Part shown: one piece after another, positions 1-10,747 of the stretch
How the letters are laid out: each line of letters opens with the position of its first letter
How positions within the stretch are numbered: the stretch's first letter is position 1
Source: Malachius bipustulatus
Lineage: Eukaryota; Arthropoda; Insecta; Coleoptera; Melyridae
Assembly (NCBI GenBank): GCA_910589415.1
Contig: OU342630.1
Span: forward strand, 69,126,186-69,190,185
Length of the DNA stretch: 64,000 nt
Direction: 5' to 3'
Notes under the pieces: model-generated
Database searches by the model: none
Told to the model about the DNA's origin: nothing
What the model saw: only the letters and a program-made list of their open reading frames with translations
Position numbers and translations under genes: made by a program

Positions 1-967
1 ATTGGATCGTCACTGAGTCCAGTGCTCTTAGAGCTGCCTGGCTGTCAGTAACGATTTCGATGTTCATATTTTCAAATGAACCGGCTATCATAAATGTTCC
101 ACGCAGGCGTGGATTGCTAATATTTCTGTCTGTAGCACTGTTGCTAGCCCGCCGAGGTTTATACTAAATGTATTTCCCTCGCCTCTCCCAGCAACTCCTG
201 CTCCAGCACTAATCTTTGTCTTGGATCCATCCGTGTACCAGGTGCATGGGTTGTTTTTTGTTTTGATTTCATATCCTTTTGTTCCCTTTGCTGGTATTAC
301 TACCTGGTAAGGTTTACAAAAGTTTATGCTCTTACTCGTTCTATCTGGTCGCATGTTTAAAATGTGATTGGTTTCCAGATGTTTGAATATTTCTGTATGG
401 TATTCTTTCATTATATTGAAGGTCCCATGCAGTATTGTTTTAACTCTGTATGCTGCCGCTAGTGTCTCCGTTTCAACCACCAAGTGGAGTGGCGGGAGCC
501 CTAGGAGCATCTCCATGGCCGCTGTTGGTGTTGTTCTCATCGCTCCTGTTATTGTCAGTAACGCGAGTCTCTGTAACTTATTTAGCTTAGTAATGTGCTC
601 CTTTTTTCTGGATTTATGCCACCATAATAAGGAGCCATATGTAATCGTGGGTACTATCACCTTAGTGTACATCCAGTGTGCCCAGTCCCCACGTTCTACC
701 TATCATTCCTCTACTGGCCCATAAGGCTCTGGTTGCCTTTTTGGTTGTTCTTTCTATGTGTGCTCCGAAGTTAAGTTTGTTATCCAGGGTAATGCCCAGA
801 TACTTAACCTCCGTGCTTAATGGGATTTCTTGTCCTCCAAGTCTTAGTCTCTTCAGATTTTGAAGATTTCTTTTATTCGTGAAGGCAATTATTGTAGTCT
901 TGTCAGGATTAACTGACAGTCCTTCTGCTAGGCACCATTTTTCTACTATTCTGAGAGCTTGCTGCAT
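1..967 (-). pseudogene. Non-LTR retrotransposon fragment: end of reverse transcriptase plus RNase H
   Basis: Two overlapping minus-strand frames read as one decayed protein. The upstream frame (967-662) has the end of an RT domain, with VNPDKT and VKYLGITLDNKL. The next frame (672-88) continues with YTKVIVPTITYGSLLWW and LQRLALLTITGAMRTTP, then enters RNase H at WYTDGSKT with LQTEILAIHACVEHL. RNase H resumes in another frame at about 70-1 with VTDSQAALRALDSV. There are therefore at least two frameshifts, at about 665 and about 75-88. The left end runs off the window. RT followed by RNase H fits the I/R1/Loa group of non-LTR elements; the exact clade is not resolved. It lies in a Roquin intron, in the same orientation as that gene. 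Confidence 0.85.
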
Positions 968-990
968 GAGATTTTAGGAGAGCCTTAGAG

Positions 991-1164
991 GGCCGTCGTT
1001 TTACAGGCATAGATGACATTAAAAGTGCATAGCTGAAAGAACTAAAGGCTATCCCAAAGATTCAGTTTGAGAAGTGTTTCGAGGATTGGAAGAATCGCTA
1101 GCAGAAGTGCATAATATCTAATGGGGACTACTTTGAAGGTGACAACATTAATGTAGACAAATAA
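991..1164 (+). pseudogene. Mariner transposase C-terminal relic
   Basis: One frame reads GRRFTGIDDIKSA, stop, LKELKAIPKIQFEKCFEDW, KNR, stop, QKCIISNGDYFEGDNI and ends at TAA 1162-1164. The FEKCFEDWK...KCI...GDYFEGD pattern is the usual C-terminus of mariner transposases. Two in-frame stops and the absence of the DDD catalytic core show a dead, 5'-truncated copy. It abuts the oppositely oriented non-LTR fragment. Confidence 0.75.
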
Positions 1165-1400
1165 ATGAAATATATTAAAAAAAAAAAATGAAAATTTCAG
1201 TTATTTTTTGAACGCAAATGGAGTTTAGGCCGCGTATGTCCCAGTACGTCTACACCATACCAAACACAACTCGAGTATTCCTATTTGTACCTATCTATCT
1301 CGAAACTATGACATATATTTAATCGGATAATATAATAATTATTGTGTATGATGTATGTTAGCATATAAGAGCATTCAAAAAACAAAGTCTGGACTAGGTA

Positions 1401-1632
1401 CTGCACCTTTTCCAGTTTTAATTCAGAAAGTATAACTTGCAGTTCAGATTAGTCATTGTAATTCAGAAAATGTGCATTGGAATTCAGATTAGGCAAGTAT
1501 AATACAGAAAGATCAATGTAATTCAAAATGTACAACACACACTTGAGTTTAGTTAGTCTTAATTCATAGTGTAAAATGTAATTCAGAATTGATTAGGAAC
1601 TGAATTCTGAATTACAACTGGAAAAGGTGTAG
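1401..1632. mobile_element. MITE with CACCTTTTCCAG inverted ends, copy 1
   Basis: The left end has GCACCTTTTCCAGTT and the right end AACTGGAAAAGGTGT, so the terminal inverted repeat is about 14 bp with one mismatch. The interior holds many degenerate copies of a GTAATTCAGAA motif. The same ends and motif recur at 57693-58063, which defines a family. No coding capacity. Confidence 0.7.
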
Positions 1633-1890
1633 ATAAAATAATTCGAGAGACCTATCTATGAATTAGATTGATTTCTATCAAATCTGATCATGAATGAACA
1701 ATCAATTAGTTAATTGTAATTCAGAAAGTATAACATAATGTAGGTAATTGAGACTAGTCAGTTGGAATTTCTAAACGTAACTTGTAATTCAGACCGATTA
1801 GTCTCAATTAATTACAATATGTTACAACTTTTGAATTACATTTGACTACAGAATTACCTTTAAAGCTCTCTGAATTACAATAATTGCCAG
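1633..1890. repeat. Subterminal-repeat remnant of the same MITE family
   Basis: Further GTAATTCAGA motifs in one orientation are followed by TGAATTACA motifs in the other (about 1711-1890), but no CACCTTTTCCAG end is present. It is probably a truncated neighbouring copy. Confidence 0.5.
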
Positions 1891-2016
1891 AGTATACAAG
1901 GATTTTAAATTAACAATATCTATAACTATTATTTAAATTATTTAAAACCATTTAAATAATTAAATTCTTGATTAACTTCTTTACTAATAATAGACGAAAA
2001 ATAAACAAAAAAGTAC

Positions 2017-2192
2017 CTTAAAACAGGATGCTCTGTACAATAACTGAACCACATGGCCGATACTTGTTTTAGAAGCTTGTGGAAAATGAGGTTCCAGTCG
2101 TTGCACTACAAACATAACCAAAACTTTCCTCGACAGAGCCGAACCATCTTCAAGAGCTAAAAGAACCAACTTCAATACTTCTTCTTGCATTG
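2017..2192 (-). CDS. Roquin (RC3H), second visible coding exon: ROQ domain
   Basis: This internal exon is bounded by acceptor TTTTTCAG (minus strand, before 2192) and donor AAG|GTACTT after 2017. It completes the codon split at the end of 8971-9559 and reads [18 protein letters not shown], then [18 protein letters not shown] and LLYRASCFK. This is the near-invariant ROQ-domain segment of Roquin, which binds stem-loop decay elements in mRNA 3'UTRs and recruits deadenylases. Its length is 176 nt; it enters in phase 1 (two bases finish the codon) and exits in phase 0. No later exon is recognisable in 1-2016, so the rest of the gene, including the CCCH zinc finger, lies outside the window. Confidence 0.93.
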
Positions 2193-2501
2193 CTGAAAAA
2201 TGAGACAAATTCACATTTTAAATTGACGTTAAAATAAAAAGCAGGGATGCAACAAAAATATCATATCATTTATGTTTATAGATCCGGGTTTATAATGCGG
2301 TTCCAAGTTGGAAAATGTATTATTTAGGTAGGTATGTCTTCCCAATTAAAGTAACTAATGGACTTATATCAAACCATATACAACAATTTTTTTTTATATT
2401 TAAATAACTAGGTATTATTAAATGTTAGAAAAAAAATTAGAGGTTCAATTCAATTGATAATCTAATCAAATGATAACCTAGTCAAATGCTTCTGTTAGAT
2501 C

Positions 2502-3065
2502 TACAGGGTGCTCAGCAACTAGCGCACTCGGAGCATGCTGCGGTAAACTTCACTTTTTAAGAGTGGTAAATTTTCTTACTGCAGTGTTGTAAGTTCTTTT
2601 CTTCCAAAGATATGACCATTTTTGTAAAAAAAGGTGGCAACCCTCCACTGAACATGTGAATAAGTTCTGGTTAGATGGTATTGTTATTATTTTTATTTCC
2701 ATAGCAACGAAGGCATTTGATTATTTTATATTCTAAGTTGCGTTTAGGCGGTTGCCAAACTTCAAATTTCGTTCAGATTTAGGTGTACTATCAATTTACA
2801 ACATTCTCAACTCCTCTGTAAAGAGATTTTGTGGAAAAAAAATTGATGAATTATAAGGCATCCGTTCCAGATATTACAGTAACCTGAATTTTTCATTAAT
2901 TGTTATCACGGTTATTGAAAAAAATACCCTTAAAATCGGATGAGGGAAACTATGCGACTTGAAAACCAACCGTTGGATTCAATATTTTTTTGCAGAATAT
3001 CCTTAATTTTAATGGGCTCTATATCGCCCTGTATTCGGAGTGCGCGAGTTACTGATCACCCTGTA
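2502..3065. mobile_element. MITE with TACAGGGTG ends
   Basis: The left end TACAGGGTGCTCAGCAACT is matched in inverse at the right end by TACAGGGTGATCAGTAACT (reverse complement), and both continue into a GCGCACTC motif about 20 bp in. The interior is noncoding. The element is 564 bp. It shares the TACAGGGTG terminus with the foldbacks at 3410 and 7482 but not their interiors. Confidence 0.75.
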
Positions 3066-3409
3066 TAAAAAAAACTTTAATAAAAAATTACTAATCAAAG
3101 CAATAATTACTACCTACAATAGGATTACTATTATAGTGTAATGCCTTATTAGGATAATTGGTGTAATGACTAATGAATATGGATGACAAACATGGAATGT
3201 ACACTGTACATGGCATTAAGAGTAATTTATTAATAAAATGATTCAACATATGGTTTAGTTTTATAGTTTTAGAGATCTATTAATGCACAATGCACATGTT
3301 TGAATGCATAAAAATTTGTCTGCAACATTGGCAATATACCTTGATTTTCATATGCAGACAAGGGTAACAAGTTTAGAAGATGGCGATACCTGTGGTCAAA
3401 AATTTAAAA

Positions 3410-4176
3410 TACAGGGTGTATCTAAATAACACCGAAAAAATTTAAGAGCTGATTCTTTGGTCAAAAATAAACAAAAAATTTTGTATAAACGTGTGTCTAG
3501 AAATGCACCCTTTTTGAGATACAGGGTGTCAAAAAAAGATTATTTTACCAGTTCTTTGAAGATATTTGGGGAACTGTTTGAGATATGAAACTCACCTTTT
3601 GTAAATGTCATATCATTGATATTTATAGCTACTTTTTTAATACTGAGTTTTTTCATGTGTCATTATAGCGGAGATCTCAGAAACGAGCGATGTTTTTTTG
3701 CCGTTAATTTTTCGACGCTTGTCTTGAAACATTCAAAGCGAGTTTTTCATAGTAAATGCCCGTTTTTCTCGAAAATGGCTCACGTTAGCAGTTATAACCA
3801 AGAGTATCTTTTTGTGTAGAAAACATTGACGGTTAAAAGTGTACTTTTAAAATATCAATTTGCCCAGTGTCGTAGATATTAGGGGCAAAAAAATCCCCCC
3901 AACCCTAAAAATCTCCGGCACTGGCATACTTAAAAAAGGTAGTTAGCATTAAAATAGTTGCTAATATCAATGATAAGATCTGTACAAAAGCTGAATTCTG
4001 TGTCTTATACGGTTCCCGAGACATCTTCAAAAAACTCGAAAAACAATCTTTTTTTGACACCCTGTATCTCAAAATGGGTGCATATCCAGACACACGTTAA
4101 TAGGAAATTTTTTGTTTATTTTTTATCAAAGAATCCTCCCCTAAATTTTTTCGGTGTTATTCAGATACACCCTGTA
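3410..4176. mobile_element. Long foldback MITE with TACAGGGTGTATCT ends
   Basis: The first roughly 160 bp and the last roughly 160 bp are inverted copies. Both begin TACAGGGTGTATCT and continue with AATAACACCGAAAAAATTTA, then an internal GAGATACAGGGTGTCAAAAA. The transcript of this 767-bp element would fold into a long hairpin. No ORF of interest; short frames within it are palindrome artefacts. Confidence 0.85.
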
Positions 4177-4315
4177 TAAAGGCAACAGTGAGAGCATAGA
4201 ATGATCGGGAATCGTCAAAAAAGAAAGTAAAAAATTACAGTCTTCTTAAACACACCAGGGGAGAAAGTACCTACCTACTGTCCCATCATTCTCAAAGGGC
4301 ATAGTGTTTGTTATA

Positions 4316-6556
4316 CAGTCAGGTCCGGGTATAAAGAGTACCGAGTATAGCGAGCGTTCGGTTTGAGTGAGCAATTTTAACAATACAGAAAAACCATCTA
4401 TTATCCTTCATACATTTTGAATTCGGATACAAAGAGGGCGAATATAAAACGCGCTTTTGTTATAACAAGGAGATTTTCTTTGCAAAATAATAGAAGTGCT
4501 TCGTATATAACGAGCAATTTTTCACTGCTTTGATTATAACGAGGATTGCTTGAAACCTCAAATACGGACTCCAGTGTCATTGACCATGATTATGCGTATA
4601 GATTGCAACTGTAATTCAAACACCTGATGCCAGGAAATTGTGTCCAGACAAGCTTGTTTTTGTCGCAATTCGTACACACTTCTTGTTAGTAAAACCAATT
4701 CTCTGCCAGATTCTACCAGTTCTCAGCATGGCAAACACGAGGTGATCCCTTACATTGGAACAGAAAACAAAAATAATTGACGAACTTGCAAACGGCACGT
4801 CTAATGCAGATATTTGTAGAAAGTATAGTTTATCAACATCTACTGTTTCTACCATTTGTAAACGCAGCGATAAAATTAAAGAAACTGCAAATTCAAACAT
4901 CTCTAAATTAAAACGAATTAGCAAACCAGTAGTTAATAAGGAAGTTGATCGGGCGTTACTCGAGTGGTTCAAGCATAAAAGGACACAAAATATACCCATA
5001 AGCGGTCCAATTTTGCAAGAAAAAGCAGAGGAATTTTCAAGATTGTTATCTACAAACAATGAAACTAACGTGTGCTCGAAAAGTTGGATAGATCGTTTTA
5101 AGAAGCGGTACCACATCTCATCAAGTAAAATTCACGGAGAAGCTGCAAGTGTTTCTGCAGAAACAACAAGAGATTGGCTTACCAATATTTGGCCTGACAT
5201 ACGCAAATCATATTCTTACAATGATATTTTTAACGGCGATGAGACTGGCGTATTTTATAAACTTGTTCCAAACCAGACTCTCAAATTTCAAAATGAAAAA
5301 TGTCACAGAGGCAAGAAAAGTAAAGAAAGAATCACAGTTCTTGTCTGTGCCAATATGACAGGAACAGAAAAAAGGAAGCTATTGGTCATTGGTAAGTCAA
5401 AAACGCCACGATGCTTCAAGAAGTGTAATACGTTACCTGTTAATTATGTAGCCAATAAAAAGGCATGGGTAACATCTGAAGTTTTTGAAAAATAAATCAG
5501 AAGCTGGGACTCTGATCTACAAAAACAAAAAGGAAAAATCGTCTGTCTGGTCGACAACTGTCCTGCACACCCAAGGATTGAAAATTTACGAAACATAAAA
5601 TTGCTTTTTCTTCCCGCCAATACAACAGCAGCTTTACAGCCTATGGATCAAGGCATAATTGCTTGCCTTAAACAACATTACAAGAAAATCTTTTTATGCA
5701 AAATGATATCTTCTTTGGACAATGGAGAGGAATTAAAATTTTCTTTATTGGATGCTGTATTAGCCATTAACACAGCGTGGAGACGTGTCACACAAAAAAC
5801 AATTGTGAATTGTTATAGGCATGCAGGATTCTATTCCAATCCAGAATTTGACAAAGAAGACGAAATAATTCCTTTGGCTCAAATACAAAAAGAAAACAAC
5901 GAAAACGATGATGAGGATTCCCTTTGTTTACGTGACTGGGCTGTTCAAAACAATATTCATGGACCTTTCAACAGTGAAACACTCAATGCATTTGAGACTG
6001 TGGATGATTGCTTATTAACTTGTGAGTATCCTTCAGAGGGTGAAATAGCGGCTGCTATAAAAACACAAGAGGGAGTACGAGAAATATCCGAAGATGAAGA
6101 AGAAAAAGAGGATACCTCCGAACCTCTGACAACTCAACAAGTATTTTGTGCGATGAAAACTCTGTCAACATATTTGGAAACTAATGATTTTGAAAGCAGT
6201 ATCAAGAACAAGTTTGATTGTATTCAAAGAAGTGTTGAAAAATCATTATTAAAGAAAAATACAACACAAAAAAAATCACGGACTTTTTCACATAAATAAT
6301 TATGTCAAATACATAAACATATTATGTACATATTATTATGTATGTGCATATTAAGTTCTACTGCATGTATGTTTCTTATTTCATAGGTATGTAATATGTA
6401 TGTAAAATGAATAAAAAATGTATGTTAGTCCATTCTAATCTTATTATGTTATAACGAGCACGTTCGTTATAACAGGACAGTTCCTTATAGCAAGTGGTTG
6501 CATATAGCGCGCATATTTCTTGGCATCTACGGACTCGTTATAAGCGAACCCAACTG
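4316..6556 (+). mobile_element. Tigger/pogo DNA transposon, nearly complete
   Basis: The ends are CAGTCAGGTCCGGGTATAA on the left and, as reverse complement, CAGTTGGGTTCGCTTATAA on the right, flanked by TA duplications at 4314-4315 and 6557-6558. Imperfect TIRs starting CAGT and a TA duplication are typical of Tigger. Subterminal TATAACGAG-like motifs repeat inside both ends. The element is 2241 bp and carries one transposase reading frame on the plus strand. Confidence 0.9.
4728..6299 (+). pseudogene. Tigger (pogo-type, CENP-B-like) transposase with two in-frame stops
   Basis: The frame starts at ATG 4728, is cut by TGA at 4743 and by TAA at 5493-5495, and otherwise stays open in one frame to TAA at 6297-6299. 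The N-terminus has a CENP-B/psq helix-turn-helix (EQKTKIIDELANGTSNADIC), followed by a Tc5-type DNA-binding segment ending near SKSWIDRFKKRYHI. The DDE_1 core has NGDETGVFYK, then CLVDNCPAHP, then PMDQGIIACLKQHYKK, so all three acidic residues are present. An acidic EDEEEKEDT tract precedes the C-terminus. No frameshift was seen over about 520 codons, so inactivation is recent or the stops are polymorphic. The stretch open from 4755 uses TTG, which is not the natural start. Confidence 0.9.
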
Positions 6557-7481
6557 TATTTGTTTTATGATAAATTATTTGGGCATAGGCTACAGAGTTC
6601 ACTATTTGGGTAGGTATTTATTCAAGCAAAATGACGGGCCTTAATCTGGCAATGCAATGACCAACCAGTAACCACTAACATGAACTTAATGAATGCGAAA
6701 ATACTAATGTATATCAATGAATTAATATCAAATGTAAAGTCTATATAAGATTTAAATGGACTTCTCAAACAGCTGTCAAGTTGGTAGCCTGTGCAATCTT
6801 TAGGTTCCTTGACTTTGACAAAAAAAATTACATTGTGCAAGAGCATTGTAATACTCTTGTGTCCATATTCACTAAGAAATTATAATGGCATTTGACATGT
6901 AGGTAATTTTCCCTTCTGATATCTGATTAGCTAATAAGTTGCAGTGAGTAGATCTAAAGCCAATATTATATCAAACAGACAATTTTAAATTCGGAGTCGT
7001 CACAATTTTTTTGTAGATCAGGGCACCTACTACTACCTATTATTATTATTATAATACTTGGCTGCATGATGTAGGTATGTAGAAAAGCACAGGTAAAGAT
7101 AATTATATAAGGGTAATAAGCATTAACACTCTCGCCGCCAAGTGTATCATTTATGATACACCATGTGTCCATCGTGCAGGCCAAGTGTATTATAAATGAT
7201 ACACCAAGTAGTCCTATTTTCACAACGTCGGTGTATCGAAACGAAGACACGTATATGTACATTTACACGCTAAAACGATAGGCCTGGCCTGGGAATGGAC
7301 ATTGTACTGCGAGTTTTGGCCTCCTGTCTATCGAAATTTTGTTATTTGTATTCATTACCTTGCAATAAGTACCTTTGGAAATACATTATGTATTTCCGAA
7401 GCTGTGAGTGTGTTTGGTTACTTAGAAAGTCGGGACTAAGGATATATAAGAAGAGTTCGTTTAGTAAATTTTATTGTATTA

Positions 7482-8336
7482 TACAGGGTAAGTCATTGAT
7501 ATGGGAAAGCTTGATTGCACCTACACCATTAAAGATATCGAAATGAACCAAAAAGTGCTGTAAATGGGAGGGTAAAGTGCAGTTTGTAAAATAATTTTCA
7601 GATACACAGGATGGCCCAATATCGCTGTACGCCATACAACTTTGTTATTTTAAATAGGACACCCTCTATATTATTACATTTTCATATTATTTGAAAAAAG
7701 TCAAAAAGAATGGTTTGTAAAGTTTAAGTTTGTAATGAGCAATTTATGAGTTATAAACAAATGAAAATCGCGATTTTTCATTTTCAAAGCAGCTTATATT
7801 GAAAACGGCTCGAGATATGAAAAAACGGTTTACATGTCCCTATCTTAATTTTTAATTTGGTATCCTATCGTGTAGCTGAAATTTTTATACCGGGTGATGA
7901 AAATAATCAAATTTTTTACCACTCTGTATAAAAATTTCATCCATCCAATAGGATACCGCTTGAAAAGTTAAGATAGGAACATGTAAACCGTTTTTCCATA
8001 TCTCGGGCCGTTTTCAATATAAGCTCTGCTTTGAAAATGGAAAATCGCGTTTTTCATTTGTTTATAACTCATAAATTGCTCATTACAAACTTAAACTTTA
8101 CAAACCATTCTTTTTGACTTTTCTCAAATAATCTGAAGATGTAATAATATAGAGGGTGTCCAATTTAAAATAACAAAGTTGTATGGCGTACAGCGATATT
8201 GGGCCATCCTGTGTATCTGAAAATAATTTTACAAACTGCACTTTACCCTCCCATTTACAGAACTTTTTGGTTCATTTCGATATCTTTAATGGTGTAGGTG
8301 CAATCGAGCTTTCCCATATCAATGACTTACCCTGTA
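7482..8336. mobile_element. Giant foldback MITE, about 400-bp inverted arms
   Basis: It begins TACAGGGTAAGTCATTGATA, and its end is the inverted copy. The arms stay alignable for about 400 bp, for example TTTACATGTCCCTATCTTAA on the left and TTAAGATAGGAACATGTAAA on the right. A short central spacer near 7890-7960 is the only unpaired part. It lies inside the piggyBac-like element. Confidence 0.9.
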
Positions 8337-8378
8337 TAGGTAATCAACCGGTAAATGAAACAAAAAAAAAAAAAAATT

Positions 8379-8579
8379 CTAATGCATTTTGTTGAAGCAA
8401 TATCTGCAGAAGAAAGGAGTTCCATCGCAAGTGTCGCAAACAGTACCACCTTGTGATGGCATCTTCTTTCGGCCATCTACGATTTTACCATGTTTACCAT
8501 ATTTCCGGTAACATTGCTTGTAACATTGTATGCCCAGGCCACGTGTATCATTTTTGATACACGCTATAAATATTTCCAA
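8379..8579 (-). pseudogene. piggyBac-type transposase cysteine-rich C-terminus
   Basis: The minus frame ends GRKKMPSQGGTVCDTCDGTP, FFCRYCFNKMH. The spacing C-x2-C...C-x2-CF-x2-H matches the C-terminal zinc-binding domain of piggyBac transposases, which binds subterminal repeats. No DDD catalytic domain remains upstream. It lies just inside the right TTAA-flanked end, as expected for a relic transcribed leftward. Confidence 0.65.
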
Positions 8580-8970
8580 AAAATACAGAAAAAAATTGCA
8601 GAAATTAAATTTATATTAAAAACCGCTATTTAAACATAACAGCTGAGACAGAAACACCCTTGGCCTGTGGGACCAAAAATTGTTTTTTCACTTTGGCAGT
8701 GAGAGTGTTAAGAGGGGATAGAGAATCTGTATGTTGTCATATTGATACGGAAATTAACAAAGCGACAATTTGCAACTTGCGTCACGACAAATTAATCAAA
8801 AATTGACAAGTTGGACAACATCGCTTATCTATCGTCTTCTCCTTTAGGTTCACATGTGTTCTAATATGACAAATAAAATCCTATACCTAGTATCATTCAA
8901 CCGACACGATATAGAAACGTACTCAACATCAAATTAGTACTATTACAAACATAAAATATATGTAACTTAC

Positions 8971-9559
8971 CAGGTCCTAAAAATTGACATCCTCTAGCTC
9001 TCACAGCAGCCCACAAGTTCGCAGACAATTGTTGAGGATTCTGGTGCTGTAAAATCAATTCTGTGACTGTTCTTTCGCCGAGAGACCTAGCTGCTCTCAT
9101 TGCTCTCGTGCGTCCTTCATCCTCTACCAGTTGACAATTGATAAGAGTGACTAGTTTTCTCTGCATAGGTCTAGACAAGACACCGCCGTTCCCACAGATG
9201 TTGCCATTAGGGTGGGGTTTTAAATACATGGCCAGGTCTTCGACGCATTTCTTGGATTCTACATAAAAATTGACGTTATCTCGAGAGACGACTTTGGGAT
9301 CGACCGGGTCTTCCCCATCGTTTCGGATAGAGGAACCGACGAGTTGTAAAAGGGCTGTATTGATCGGCAGACATTCTATGTCGATACTGATGTTGGTTTG
9401 ATCGAACGGGCATTGTTTTCTGTGTAAATTTGAGAGGCAAGCCTTACATATTGTGTGACCGCAGCCCAGGCTTATAGGGCTGCGGAGAGCGACATCAAAT
9501 ACGTTTACACATACTGGACATGACAGGTACTCCGTCCACTGTGGAGCCTGAATTGGCAT
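8971..9559 (-). CDS. Roquin (RC3H) first coding exon: RING-type domain and start of ROQ
   Basis: The start is ATG at 9559 ([17 protein letters not shown]), the conserved Roquin N-terminus. The seven codons upstream, in an otherwise open frame, are intronic, because TTTTAATTTTAG lies directly before AATG and forms an acceptor. RING ligands are C14, C17, C33, H35, C38, C41, C50 and D53; aspartate as the last ligand is a Roquin family trait. After a variable loop come [31 protein letters not shown] and GCQFLGP of the ROQ/HEPN region. The exon ends in phase 1 at 8971 with donor GTAAGT. Roquin acts in the cytoplasm and P-bodies as an RNA-binding decay factor with ubiquitin-ligase-type RING architecture. 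Confidence 0.95.
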
Positions 9560-10489
9560 TCTAAAATTAAAATTCACCATTAGAGAAATCGGCTACACCA
9601 GAAACGATTATTGTAATTTGTAATCAACAACATGCAGCAAGGAGATTGTCAAAATCAGGTGATGTCACTTGCAACATTTGCATGTGCCAATGTGGCAAGT
9701 TTCAGGCCCTCTAAAATAGTATTTGGTCGCGAGATTTTCGACTACGAATGATGTACATTGAGGAAATGGTTTATCTCAACAATATCCTATAAGTTAAAGA
9801 CCTTTTACCTTGTTTATTCCACTAAAAAACATCACATCATGAGTCACTTGCACATATCACAACGATGTTGTGAAATCATCAATGTAGTCGTAGTCTCTCT
9901 CATTGAAGATATTTTCTGGAATGAAACGTCAAAAGTTCGACTTCCAGAGTCCAAACGTCAAATGTCAATTGTGTGGGTCAATGACTTATTAGGATTTCCT
10001 AGCATTGATCGAATTTTGAATCAAAAATCAGTTTCAGTTCAGTGTTTGATTTAGCCTTTAGCCTAAAGTAATTTACCCTAAAATATCTACTTAATCAATA
10101 ATTTAAGCTCGTATTGGTATTGATACAATGAAATTAATAAAAGCAATTTTTTATAGGAATTTCCGCACTTGTACTTGATCTTGCTGATCTACTTGAAGTT
10201 ATTATAATAATAACAACAAGTACCAAGTAAGTAGGTACCACAACCTTGGTTGTTTTAACAATTTTAACAGTGATTTACTATTAAAAATGTTCAAACACCT
10301 TTTTTCAATTCCGTTTTTCCATTCATTGTCATTACAGCAGATTTTTACCTTCACTTTCAAGTACCTAAGGAGATCGAGTGAATAATTCTTCTCCAAAGTA
10401 GGTAAACAATTTTCCAAAGTTCTATAAAATTGTTTTGTTGACATCTTCAAACTTGTCGACAGCCAGCAGGACAGCGTGTACACAATTAA
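9560..10489. other. Roquin upstream intron, no supported gene
   Basis: An acceptor immediately before 9560 implies a noncoding 5' exon further to the right, which I could not locate. The stretch is AT-rich with no recognised repeat or domain. A 113-codon minus frame at 10543-10202 is low-complexity and rich in leucine and lysine; it is not supported as a gene. Confidence 0.6.
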
Positions 10490-10590
10490 ATGTAAACAAC
10501 TCCGATTCTTTACATGTAAACAATTCAATTGTTTACAAAGCACTTTTTCATGTAAAGAACTTAGAGAAAGTAAACAATGTAAACAATTAA
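10490..10590. repeat. GTAAACAA/TTCTTTACAT repeat cluster, left arm
   Basis: Clustered GTAAACAA, TGTTTAC and CATGTAAAGAAC motifs. The segment CTTTTTCATGTAAAGAAC is matched in inverse near 26115-26135 (GTTCTTTACATGAAAAG), so it may be one arm of an older foldback that now encloses the whole nest. Confidence 0.5.
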
Positions 10591-10747
10591 TTCTACACGA
10601 AATAAGATTATGAAAGCTCAGACTTGAAATTTTTATTATCTACGACTGGTCATTCACGTCCCCTCATTTTTTTAATAAAGTACCTAATACATAAATTTAA
10701 TAATAAAACCATTTACTGGTTACATTTCAATAAAAATTGGGGTCAAT

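Larger units (their letters stand above)
7127..8707 (-). mobile_element. piggyBac-like element, degenerate, TTAA-flanked
   Basis: TTAA lies at 7123-7126 and 8708-8711. The ends are inverted: CACTCTCGCCGCCAAGTG on the left and, as reverse complement, CACTCTCACTGCCAAAGTG on the right. Inner motifs such as GTGTATCATTTATGATACAC repeat near both ends. The only coding trace is the C-terminal cysteine-rich domain. Most of the transposase has been lost, and an 855-bp foldback sits inside. Confidence 0.8.
2193..8970 (-). other. Roquin intron filled with transposons
   Basis: This 6.8-kb intron separates the two visible Roquin exons. It contains the elements listed separately. In the stretches between them (2193-2501, 3066-3409, 6557-7126, 8712-8970) I see only AT-rich DNA with no supported gene. 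The donor after 8971 is CCTG|GTAAGT, a strong consensus. Confidence 0.85.

Noticed and set aside
9560..9580. Roquin start at the upstream Met (MVNFNFR...)
   Set aside because: The extra codons include a TTTTAATTTTAG acceptor, and the conserved family N-terminus starts at MPIQAPQW.
10202..10543. 113-codon minus-strand ORF upstream of Roquin
   Set aside because: K/L-rich, overlaps the GTAAACAA repeats and has no recognisable domain or splice context.
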